Source: Paraspadella gotoi
Taxonomy: Eukaryota; Chaetognatha
DNA length: 64,000 nt
Assembly: GCA_051294375.1 (NCBI GenBank)
Contig: CM119269.1
Span: 16,357,010 to 16,421,009 of the forward strand
Reading direction: 5' to 3'
Part shown: positions 52,359 to 64,000 of the stretch, one piece after another
Position numbering within the stretch: the stretch's first letter is position 1
How the letters are laid out: each line of letters starts with the position of its first letter
Notes under the pieces: model-generated
Seen by the model: the letters and a program-made list of their open reading frames with translations, nothing else
The model's database searches: none
Told to the model about the DNA's origin: nothing
Translations under genes and position numbers: made by a program

Positions 52359-55300
52359 CCTTCTCCAGTTTTTCCCGCTTTTCCCTTCCCCATCCAGCAT
52401 CGCCGATTGCCTTCTGTGCATCGTCTCTCTCCCAATTGCCATCGCTCATCAGTCAGATTTTGGGGCGCGTCAGATCTGTCCGACGCCGGCCTCGACTGCG
52501 GCGCCGGGCAAAGCGGCGTTCCGGAAATTGACGCCGGAGGTTGTCGATTCTTCGTTTTCGTCACCTTGTTTTTCATATCGGGTGAGAGGCGAAGAAAGAA
52601 AAGCATAATTTATACACTCAGTAATTAATTGTCACTGGATTTATTAATTACTTAATTAATTGATTAATTGATTAATTTATTGATCGACTTTATCGATTGA
52701 TATGATTGATATAATTATTTACGAATGCAATGTTTTGATCATGAAAAGGTTCCATTCTCTCTGGCGTCTCCTTGACGTTGACTCGACTTCGCGCCACCCT
52801 CTCTCCCCTCCGCTACGCCACGAGGAGTCAAACCCACTTCGCCGTCGCCGTTCTCGGTTGCACCTGGTTGCTAGGTAACCTAACCGTAAACATAAACAAA
52901 ACCTTCATTGAAAAACAGAAACAAATAAAAAGAAGTTGAAAAAATTGCAAACATAAACGGAAAAACATTTCTAGCATAAACAAAGACAGCCGAATCTTTA
53001 TTTCCTAAAAAAAAGTACATTAAATTGTCGGAAAAAAACAAAAACTTCAATCATAGAAATTTATGTAATTAATGTAAATAATGTGCTTCCTCTCCCAGCA
53101 ACGACGATGGCGACGATAGCAACGGTCACGTTTCGATGCGATCTCGCTGACTCGATAGTCGACGGGCCTCTTCATGCCGCTGCCAACGCCACCGACGACG
53201 GTAGAGATCTAATTTCTTCCACAGTAGCGTCATCCAGCCACGCCTCCGTTGAATCCTCCTCGCCCGACGCAGCCACGCCCCTAGCGAACAGAGTCGTCAT
53301 CTTCGTCGTCGTCGTCCTCGCCTTTTTTCTTCCTCTCGTGGCGACCGTCATTTGCGACGTCGCGCTTCTTCTGTCCCTGGCGGCCGGTGAGCGATACGAA
53401 AAAAGAAACAAAAGAACGGAAGGAATTGTGAAAGTGAAGTAAAAATGGTAGAAAGACACCGCTTTGAAAACGGGTTGAATACTAGGTATATAATATTTTG
53501 TAAAATGATAATATAATGTTTATTAAAAAAATATATTTCTTCTAAAAAAATAGTTTGCATTGATAGTGAAAGCAAATCAACTAATTAAGTAAGGTTACAA
53601 CCTAACTCGCGTTTTTAATTTATTTCTCGTCCTCGAAAGCCAAAAACCGCGGGAGTTTCCGCGCCAGTCATCGATCATTCCCGGCGTCAAAAGTCGCGGC
53701 CGGCGTCGCCGCGGCGAGGCGCATCGCTCGAAATGCCGCCGAAGACAAAAACAGCAGCGGCGGCGACAGCGTCGTCGAGAACGGCGACGTCGACGACGCC
53801 GTCCTTGTACGAAATGGCGCCGCTCAATCTCGCGACGCCTCCACATCGACGTCGCGGCGTTTCGACGGTTGGCGGCGTTGGATCGTTTGCGGCGCTGGGA
53901 GAGGCGCGGAACACGGCGCCGGCACCGGCGCGAAGTTAGCGCCGCGCCGGATATTCTCGATGCCGAAGGCGAAGGTCGACGATGCCAACGGCGATGTCGT
54001 CGCGTTTCGCCTTTCGCCCGTCAAGACCAAAGACGAAAAGGACGACGACGACAACGACGAAGAGCGTCAAACGACGAACACCGACGTCAGCGACGGAACG
54101 ACGACGACGTTATCGACGACGACGACGTCATCGACGACGACAACGACAACAACGACAACTCGACTTAAATTAAAATTCGACGCCTACAACAGAAAATACG
54201 GTTTGGAGCAGAAGACGAATTCGCTCGTGGAATACAAGAAGCTGAAGAAGTGGACGCTGGAGGAGGGTGAGTGATGTTGTTGTCGATGCTGGGGTTGTTA
54301 ACTGATGATGGTGACGTGATCATGTTGATGAATTTGATGCTGATGATAACGATGATGAAGATGATGATGATGATATCGGCGATGATGATGACGTTGAAGA
54401 CGATATTGATAAAAAGTGACAACAATAACAACCAGGCCCTAATATTTTCATCTGCCACCCCAGCCACCCCCGACGACTCCACCACCCACCCACCCTTTCC
54501 CCTTCGCTCTCTCTCCCACGACTCTCGCCTCCTCAACGATCACGCCCTCTCGAGGGTCCGCACTTCCGCGAGTCAACATTCCCTTCGTCCGCGCGAATCG
54601 GGTCCGCCTCTTTTCGCCAGTCAACATTCTCTCAGCGGAGGCGCGATTTCTTTCGAGGAACGGTCGGGCAGTCGACGGTCTCTCAGCCCGAACGAGATCG
54701 CGCAGCGATCTTCTTTGCCACGCTCTGGTCAATCTTCGTTCGACCTACACTCCGAGGAGCATCGCTCGATTAAACAACGCTCCGCCATTCGAGACGCAAA
54801 CGATCAAAGTTCGTCTAGACAACACTCAGCCACTCAACCGTCTATCAATCAACACTCAGCCAACCAACACTCGGCCACTCAACCCTCTATCAATCGACAC
54901 TCAACCAATCAACCATCAACCACTCAACACTCAATCAATCAACATTCAACCAATCAACACTCAACCAATCAACCGTCAACCACTAAAAACTCATCGGACG
55001 AAACTTTCTCCGCTCCAAACTCATTCGATCAAAATGATTCCAAAACCCACATCGACTTTCAAAATTCCCACGAAGCCGATTCCCTCGCGGTTTCTCCACG
55101 ACGACTCCAACCATCCCGAGACCAACAAAGACAACGAAAACGAATGTATCAACAACAACGTTCAATGGAACTACATCCGGGTTTGTCGTCGGCGGATCCG
55201 GGTCGAGGTCCCCGGATGATGACGGATTCCGTTTGCGGCGGCGGATTCGTCAACCACGCCTTCGCCTCCTCATCCTTCGCTCTCGCCAACGACGACGACG

Positions 55301-56266
55301 ACGACGACGACAAGGCGACGAAGACCCTGGAGACGGCGATGATGTCGGCGGCGTCGGCGGCTGCGTTGGCAGCGTCGCCAGGGCCGTTGGAAGAAGCAGG
55401 GTCGGCAGGCGGAGAACGGGGATCGCGAATCGATCGGATCTTCAACTATTGACAGGTTGAGTTGTTTCTCGATTGTTTTTTTTTTTTTTTTAAATGGGGG
55501 TTGTCATCATGGGAAATTCTCCATGTCTGACCGTCTGTCCGTCTCCCTTTCTTCCTCTAACTTTAAATTTAATTAATGAGCAAAAGAGATACGTATGAGA
55601 AAAAAAATGGATGTTTCGCAAAATACGAATTCGTTTAAATCCTCAAATGCTTTTTTTTTCACCAGCCCCCACGTTCCCTCCTCATCAGCGCCTCTCCAGC
55701 CACGCGCTGTCGTCGACGGTGCTGCTCGCGGCTTCGATCGGAACTTCGGGCGGAGAGAATCATCGGGTGCTGGAGAAGTCGCTGCCTCCGATGCTGAAGA
55801 GGCTTACCACTTTTTCTCTTTCCAAAGGTGTTATCATTGTTCCCACCAAAAAAAAATTATTACTATTTTTTGAGTCTTTATAGCCTGTCCAAAGTCAGGG
55901 GCAAATAGCTTACTGCATTTAAAGAATTAATGGATAATTTTTATATTGGTCGTACCGATTTGATCTCCTTCTACAGAACTCCGCGCCGCTCGCACGGTGC
56001 TCATGGTTTTGGTTGGATTGCTCCTTTGTTGGTTTCCCTTCTTCATCGGCCTCCTTTGCCGCTTGGAGGCTCCCGTGCCTTGGCGGTCGTCCTCGGCATC
56101 CACTTGCCCCTTCCCCCGCGCGGCCCTCGACGCTTTGGTCTGGCTGGGATTCGCTCATCCCTCCATTTTCAACCCGCTCGTCACCATCGTCCTCAACAAC
56201 GACTTCCGAGAAGGATTCCGCCGGATGTGGAACAGGTCGCCCGCCAAATCTTGTTGCGGATTTTGA
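50587..56266 (+). CDS. divergent class A (rhodopsin-like) G-protein-coupled receptor with giant third intracellular loop
   Basis: Eight exons: 50587-50771, 52398-52581, 52749-52874, 53099-53386, 53640-54266, 54464-55455, 55666-55827 and 55977-56266. A short N-terminus has a glycosylation site (NTSS). TM1 contains GVVLNVVVV; TM2 SIADCLLCIVSLP; TM3 GGCRFFVFVTLFF; then ICL2 SPLRY, TM4, TM5 (VVIFVVVVLAFFLPL), a loop of roughly 590 residues, TM6 LLLCWFPFF and TM7 SIFNPLVTIV with FREGF and a Cys-rich end (SCCGF). The TM6/TM7 and KELRAARTVL segments resemble biogenic-amine-type receptors. However, position 3.32 is Thr rather than Asp, the DRY position reads TRL and NPxxY reads NPLVT. The loop has His/Gln/Ser-Asn repeats. 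Every intron is phase 1 except the first. The frame needs one extra base in exon 2 and one in exon 6. Ligand unknown. Confidence 0.75.
50860..51840. other. intron 1 of the class A receptor, unremarkable part
   Basis: AT-rich intron sequence between exon 1 (ends 50771) and exon 2 (starts 52398). It shows no nested gene. A short ATACTATAA triplication lies near 51680-51702. Confidence 0.6.
51850..52070 (+). repeat. SINE-like dispersed repeat, copy 2
   Basis: Shares GAACTTCGGATC, ACAGATGGGTTAGACGCCCC, GTCCC, GAACCTGAGTCCTTTGGG and GTCCGGCGCCATAGG with copy 1. It lies in intron 1 of the class A receptor. Confidence 0.65.
52277..52359 (+). repeat. (GA)n microsatellite in receptor intron 1
   Basis: A GA tract ends about 38 bp before the exon 2 acceptor at 52397. 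Confidence 0.95.
55884..55962 (-). repeat. dispersed repeat, copy B, within the last intron of the class A receptor
   Basis: On the minus strand it reads CGGTACGACCAATATAAAAA, TTATCCATTAATTC and GCTATTTGCCCCTGACTT, matching copy A at 35774-35850 over about 75 bp. The host intron 55828-55976 is only 149 bp, so the repeat is over half of it and ends about 14 bp before the acceptor. Confidence 0.8.
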
Positions 56267-57411
56267 AGGCAGTCGACGTCAAAACAATATCAAAAACTTT
56301 CAAATGTTGCATTCTCATGGCAAAAATTTTGCTTGGAACATTAAAACGTTGATAATTTGCAAAAAATAGTTTGACAGTTTTCTACCTCATACGTCCAACT
56401 ATTATAAGTCAATTAGTTTTTGTAATAAAGTCGGCACTACATAAGCCAGATCCAGTGGAAATCTGACAAAATTATTTATTTTTTTTTTATTCTTTATTTT
56501 CTTTATTTTTCTTTATTTAATTTTTTTCTCCTCCGATAGTAACAATAGAGAAAGAGATAGAAAAACAATAACGAGACTGAGGGGCTTGCTTTAAAAGACT
56601 TTAAAAACTTCTCCTCTGCCTTAATCATGATGTGACAAATGAAACAGCGAGATTCATTCATTCATTCTTTCATTCATTCATTCATTCATCGTTTCACAAT
56701 TATAATCAGCCTGAGATAGACGAAGTCAACTTTGTTGTTGTTGTTGTTGTTGTCGTTTTTCTTGATCGAAAAGCGATAGTGTCTTCGACTTCAATATGCA
56801 AATGAATGCGAACGGGAAGAACGAGGGGAATTAAACAGTGAACTAAACGTTAGATGGAAGTCAGCGCAGTGAGCATCACAACGGGACGAAAGAAAAAAAA
56901 AGTCAAACGCTTTTTCGAACAATATTGCCTGAGGGGAAAACAATGTCGCGCCCGCTCGGAATGGATAATCCATGATCAATGGATAAATGATAAAAATAAT
57001 ACATAATTAGTCTAATTTTATTATTTTTATTAAGGATGTTTAATGTTTAATTGTTTATTCATGACGTGATTCAGATTGAAGATGTGGGAGAATAGAACTT
57101 AAATAATTACAAAATTAATTAAAATTTATGGTCCCCTCATTGGTTAATAATTCATTAATATCAGTTGATGAATAATTGAAAGTTTTTATGAGAATTATTA
57201 TGATGGCATCGTGGTCAGTGGGTGGGACGGACAGACGGTACATAGGTCATACGTACACCTACGTACACATCATACGTGCTTATAATTAGATATTAGATAA
57301 TATACTACATAAAAAATCTAACAATGATAATTTCTTGTCCAAAAAAACAACAAACAACAAAGTGAATTATTGGGACGCACTTCATGTAAGAAAATTTTAC
57401 TTCAACTTCTT
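56267..57411. other. convergent spacer between the two receptor genes
   Basis: No exon. It contains (ATTC)n at about 56652-56690, (GTT)n at 56733-56755, a GACGGACAGACGG motif at 57227 and a CATACGTACACC-rich patch near 57249-57280. Confidence 0.6.
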
Positions 57412-60400
57412 TTAATTTCGTCTGCTGTTTGTTGCCCTCTTCGAATCGTCGTCGTCTTCGTCGTCGTCGTCTTCTTCGGCGTCGTTTTCCTCATCGTCTG
57501 CTGCGCACGCCGCCATCTCGTCTCCTTTTAATTTTCGGTGATTTGGAGTAACAAAATTAGAGTTTACTTCGGTGTCGCTGTTGTCACTGTTGATTTTCAG
57601 TTTGACGTTAGTTGTAGAATCGTTTTCTGACAAATCCCGCGGCTCGGAGGTTCGAGGGATGCTTCCGCTCTTCTGGTTACAAAGCGGCGCGCCTTTGTCA
57701 TCGGAAAGCGGCGCGCCTTTGTCATCGGAAAGCGGCGCGTCATTATCATCGGAAAGCGGCGCGCCTTTAACATCGTCTTTCTCATCGTCTTTGTGGTTTT
57801 GACCTAATGACCTTTCTTTGTTTCCTCCGCCGTCAGAATTATTCTCAACTTGAGCGTTGATGACCTGAAATTGAAAAGAAAGAGGGAAACAATGAGCGCG
57901 ACGACGACTACAACAACGACTTGAACTACCTGTGAAAGACTCGCGTCTTGATGGTCAGAGGAAGAGAGTTCCGTGATCGGCGAGTGGGTCACTCCTCGAC
58001 GAACCCCGGCCGTCGTGTCTACGTCAATTGCGTCCATCTGAAAAAAAAAATTAAGTCAAATTCAATTCAAAATTCACTTTGATTCATTTATTTACTCATT
58101 CCCTTGGTTGAATAATCTCAAAAAATATTGTTTTCATTCGCTACTAACCTCCTTAAACTTTGAAGCGTTGCAGCTGTTTCGAAAACTGTTGTTGCGAAAG
58201 CTGTTGCGGTAACTGTTTCGATAACTGTTGCTCGTGGAAGTCTCAAAGTTACTGAGCGCAGTTATGGTCGTTGAGAGACGATTGCTGAGAACGAGAGTAA
58301 GAGAGAGAGAGAGTCGTTTTTGCGGAACCGATTCTGGTCACCAAAAAGCAAGATCTCATTATATAATACGAAACCTTCTGTACGTACTTAAACACAATGG
58401 ACATAGATGGCGGTCGATCGTTGCTTTCCTTTCCCCAGGAAAATAAGCCTAAAAAAATAAAGAAAATAATAAAAATGTACTTTAATCTAATTGATCTAAT
58501 TAAAAATTCAATTTCTTTATTAATTTTTTTTTTGGGGGGGGTTTGTTTTCCCACCGAAAATGAATTTCCGTTCCGGAGATTCTTTCTCGGCGTCCTCGGC
58601 GCTCACTCCCTGAGCGTCCGGAACGGCGTCGCCGGCGTTCCCGGGCGTCACCGCGGCGTTTCCGGCGCCCGTCCCTCGGCGTCGTCTCTGAAGGGTTCGA
58701 TTACGCATGGATTCGGTGCCGCGCCGCAAACGATAGCGGCGCCAAGAGTTTTTCAGTTCAGTTCTGACTTCTCCGTTGATGAAGCAGCAAATGATGGCCA
58801 CGCAAAGACCCTGAGAAGAGGGGTATGGATACGTGAGGTATTTGTGAGGTATCAGTGAGGTAAGAATATTCCAAAAATATTCTAGGACACTAAAAACAAT
58901 ATCTAAGATGTAGGTGAGAATCTGTGGTACTTCCAGAGGGAATCCAACTAGCATTGAAGCAATTTCTAACTGAATTATTAATAACAAAAATAATTAATAA
59001 CTAAAAAATCGATAATTACGTAATAATTATTCCATAATCTATTTACCATTAGTAAATTACGCAACGAATGACTAAATTGATTATTAAAAGTTAAATTCCT
59101 AATTTTTAAAATTATATTATAAATATTATTAAATTAATAATGCCTAAACTAATGTCTGAAATAGTATGGTTAATGAAAAAGATTAACCTGCGTGGAATTG
59201 AAGAACATGTCGAAGTAGAGATGAAAGAGACCGAAGATGGAGTCGAGGGTCTGCGTGTAGGGCAGCGCGACGAAGATGATGTAGTGGGCGCCGAAGAGAG
59301 GGATCAACACCATCGTGGACCGAACCAAACGCCTGAAAGGGGAAGGGGGTCGCGGTGGTTGGCGGTGAGGGGGTTGGGGAGAATCGGACGCGATTTGACG
59401 GAAATTTTGATTTGAGGACTTGTGTTTTTTTTGTTTTTTGTTTTTTGTTTTTTGTTTTTGAATAGTGCATACTTTTTTCAAGAATAACTTTTTAATAAAT
59501 AAATTTAAAAAATTCTTAATATGTCATATCTAGTTGGAGGAACCGGCCACTCACAAGTTGTCTGTATTTAATCTCAAACGCAATGAAACCCTTTTATCAA
59601 ACGCCTTGCATTTTCTCTCACTGCTCACTGCTCACTGCTCACTGCTCAGTGCTCACGCCCCCCTTTTCCACCCAAAACTCGCCAGTATCTTCTTCCCTCT
59701 TCCGTCAGCGTCGGCGTGTTTCTCATCTTCGTCACCAAAATACGAATGATGTTGAGAAAAACAAAAAGTTGACCTAAAAAAAAAAACCAAAAAAAAAAAA
59801 ATGAAATAATAGAAATTTTTTGCTTCCGGTTTTGCTTCCGGCTTTGACAGTCTTTCCAACTTATTCATTTCGATGACAATGTGAGTCGACGAGGAAAAAC
59901 ATTTTGTCCTTTTCTTAATTGTACTCAAGTGGGGAGGATTTTTGTCATTTTTAATGTTGTTCTAGTTCTTGTTTTTTGTTCTTGATTATTGATGTTGTAG
60001 TCAAAACTAAATTGTTATTTTTGAAGAAAAAAAACAAAACAAACAAACGAATTTACTCGACTGGATATTTGATGATCTCTTAGAATTTTTTTTTTTTTTT
60101 TTTATCATTTTGACGAAGATTTTTTGTCACTCGCACAATTTCACTCACCACGATGGTGATAGTGATCGGCGCTCGCATCACCCAGAAAATATTTTGATTC
60201 ACGTTTCTGACCCAACAACTGAATAAAATGACAAATAAAATTTAAGTCTTATAGTCTTGTGAAGAAAACTGTTTGTCTACATGTAAACCAAAGTGTAATT
60301 ACCCGTCGTTTTCCAAGTAAATCCGTAAAATGATCCACGCGATGATAATTGGCACCGGAGTGACTGAAAAAATAAAGCACTCTGGGCCTTATGTTCTATT

Positions 60401-61286
60401 TTATGTTTTTGTTAAGCGCGATTGCGTAATATCTCCGTAAGGTTCTATAAATAGCCACACAGATAGGCACAGACCAGCGACCGTGTTGCTGTAAGGCAGC
60501 TAATGGTCCTTAAATAACAGTTTAATCAGCTATACGAATATCCCTATTTAAATATTGCCACATTTTATAGTAAGAATCAAGGCACAATGTATCAACTCAC
60601 TCCATCCTAGACCCACGTAGGGCTTAATCCCTCTATTTTCCACCATCACGGAGACGATGATGAGCTGGTGCATGTAGAACCCCTCGGCGAAGATCCAAAA
60701 GTAGTTGGCCGTCACGAAGTAGTTGAAGAGAACGCTCAGAAATTTGCAGCGCCAGATCTGAGGTTAGGATAGGAAAATAGCAAGGATGAAGGGTAGATTT
60801 AAATACAAAATAAGATGGTAACTTTTAGAGAAAGTCGCAATAAAACATTCCTTACGTGAACTTACAATTTTCGAAGGGATAATGGCCGTCTGAAATAAAA
60901 ATCGGTCAGAAATTACGAAACGAATCAGTATCTTTGCAAATAACACAAATAACAAATTCACTACAATATGTATAAATACTTTCTCTAATCGTCACCTCGT
61001 TCACTGGTACGAATGGAATGGGCGGCATAAAATACGATTCCATCGGTTTGTAATTTTCTTCGTAATAATCAATGAATTCCAAATCAGACGACCTGAACAC
61101 AAACCACTAAAATCATATATCAAAAATCTCTGTTCATTTGTTTAAATCGTCCCTTACACGTCTTTCCGAAGATCGTCGCCAGCGCCTCCTTCGACGTGGA
61201 TGAAAACTACGATAGCGAAAAGAGAACGGAGGATACAAGAGACGAACAAATGGAGATGTAGGTAGTTGCGTTCGCAGTGAAGTCGT
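57412..61286 (-). CDS. PTH-receptor-like class B1 G-protein-coupled receptor, incomplete
   Basis: Minus-strand exons, 5' to 3': 61286-61158 (TM2, RRLHCERNYLHLHLF), 61092-60996 and 60889-60866 (first extracellular loop), 60757-60601 (TM3, CKFLSVLFNYFVTANYFW), 60363-60303 (TM4), 60218-60149 (CWVRNVNQNIFW, TM5 start), 59773 to about 59690 (TM5 end, NIIRILVTKM), 59332-59188 (TM6, RSTMVLIPLFGAHYIIF), 58810-58555 (TM7, GLCVAIICCFINGEV), then tail exons 58448-58388, 58284-58149, 58037-57930 and 57864-57412. The TM6 to TM7 block and the long first loop (about 55 residues) resemble vertebrate PTH receptors, which signal through Gs/Gq. No hormone-binding extracellular domain and no convincing TM1 exon is visible up to 63 kb. 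TM5 has a one-base frame break, and the TM5 to TM6 join does not close. The tail has acidic GAPLSDDK repeats. It may be a real gene with assembly faults or a decaying copy. Confidence 0.75.
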
Positions 61287-61404
61287 CTGAGACATTTAAT
61301 TGGAAATGGGTGGAATAAATCATTTCTAAAATAAAGAAAGAATATGTATGTTTATTATGAAAAATATATGTAATGGAATAATTTTGAAGAGACGGAATAA
61401 TTGT

Positions 61405-61550
61405 TATAAACAGCCCCTCGGATCGGTGTTAAACCTCCAGTCCCTCTTAACTGCTAGGAGGCCACCTTTGGGCTGGGTGACGAAAATCTCGCCTCTAGTA
61501 CTACTAGTGGCCGCTAATGAATGTCTAATGGATTTTAGTCCATCATAATT
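61405..61550 (+). repeat. SINE-like dispersed repeat, copy 3
   Basis: Contains CCCCTCGGATCGG, CAGTCCCTCTTAACTGC, CACCTTTGGGCTGGG, GTGGCCGCTAATGAATG and a hairpin, ATGGA-TTTTAG-TCCAT (61528-61543). It lies just upstream (minus-strand sense) of the TM2 exon of the class B1 receptor. Confidence 0.65.
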
Positions 61551-61559
61551 TTTTACCAT

Positions 61560-63480
<1,921 letters not shown>

Positions 63481-63531
63481 GCAACGGCGACGGGTAACGT
63501 TCGCCCAGTAGCGCCTAGGGTGCGACGTCGG

Positions 63532-63539
63532 TATAAATA
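63532..63539 (+). promoter_or_regulatory. TATA box of the gene starting at 63831
   Basis: TATAAATA is preceded by GACGTCGG. A pyrimidine-rich candidate start region (TCTTCTCCCCCAGTCACC) lies 20-37 bp downstream. A 5' leader exon would end near 63664 (AACT|GTAAGT) and be spliced to CTTCCAG at 63766. The spacing fits a classical TATA promoter. The exact start site is inferred. Confidence 0.6.
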
Positions 63540-63830
63540 CAGGGGTTCTCTCTTCTTCTCCCCCAGTCACCATTTTCAGAATATATCTCTCGATCAAACT
63601 CGTAAATATATATATCGAAATAACGAACGATTTTTTAACGAATTTCCGCTTCGGACCCGAACTGTAAGTTTAATATTTAATTAATTAATTTCATTGAAAT
63701 ACATCGCTAGAACGAATTATAAATCGACAAATGAAATTTTTCTTTTTTGTCCTTTTCTCCTTCCAGACCATCTCCCTTTTTCTTCTTTCTCTTATCTTAT
63801 TAAGAAGAAGGAAAACTAGATTAGCGCGAG

Positions 63831-64000
63831 ATGAAATTGAGCATTTGCTTGGCGGCGCTGACGTGCCTGACGGCCGTCTCGACGACCACCCTCAAAGAGG
63901 CGGTCTGGCAGATCACGCCCACCCAGAGCCTCGGGTACGATTCGGTCAATTCCTACCTGAGAGGAAATATCTTCGAAAGCATCGAGGACGTGAGGCTCGT
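63831..64000 (+). CDS. secreted protein, N-terminal part, cut by the window edge
   Basis: The ATG at 63831 follows a spliced leader exon (acceptor CCTTCCAG, about 63766) and opens a frame running to the window end (56 codons). The first 17-18 residues, MKLSICLAALTCLTAVS, form a typical signal peptide with a small-residue cleavage site. The visible mature part starts TTTLKEAVWQITPTQSLGY and continues without a recognisable domain. A strong TATA box and compact leader suggest a tissue-specific, highly expressed secreted product. The family cannot be named from this fragment. Confidence 0.7.
   Translation, partial: MKLSICLAALTCLTAVSTTTLKEAVWQITPTQSLGYDSVNSYLRGNIFESIEDVRL

Overview
This is animal (metazoan) nuclear DNA from a draft assembly. 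The evidence is spliced genes with GT-AG introns of about 50-1,600 bp, a class A and a class B1 G-protein-coupled receptor, an SH3-DH-PH RhoGEF of the Asef/collybistin type, a SMARCAD1 chromatin remodeller, a VWC-like secreted protein and very many (CT)n/(GA)n microsatellites. It looks like an invertebrate. I cannot fix the phylum. Coding exons are richer in G+C, especially at third positions, than the AT-rich introns and spacers. There are nine runs of N.

Layout: 1-6.4 kb is non-coding and repeat-rich. 6.6-12.3 kb (+) is an Asef/SPATA13/ARHGEF9-type RhoGEF of three exons. 12.8-14.2 kb (+) is a Cys-Pro-repeat protein of two exons. 14.7-28.8 kb (-) is a large EF-hand/GAF-domain gene, tentatively EFCAB5-like, with four assembly gaps inside it. 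29-32.4 kb is non-coding. 32.5-34.1 kb (+) is a small VWC-like gene. 35.0-42.6 kb (+) is SMARCAD1, for which I could place 28 exons whose phases all close. 43.6-44.6 kb (-) is a Pro/Ser/Lys-rich 256-residue protein. 46.1-46.5 kb (-) is the 3' end of an unrecognised gene. 50.6-56.3 kb (+) is a divergent class A receptor with a third intracellular loop of roughly 600 residues. 57.4-61.3 kb (-) is a PTH-receptor-like class B1 receptor lacking a visible hormone-binding domain. 63.5-64.0 kb (+) is a TATA promoter and the start of a secreted-protein gene cut by the window edge.

The genes are independent transcription units, not an operon or a shared system. The Cys-Pro protein and the EFCAB5-like gene could both be sperm or cilium genes, but that is inference. 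The points most worth a second look are: single-base frame breaks in both receptors while the much longer RhoGEF and SMARCAD1 frames are intact; the unusual motifs of the class A receptor; a dispersed repeat (ATTGGTACAACCAAT end) that makes up much of two introns; a SINE-like family with a hairpin that appears to covary; and (CT)n/(GA)n elements that fill introns and in one case share a mobile-looking flank. I found no convincing wholly new molecular system.
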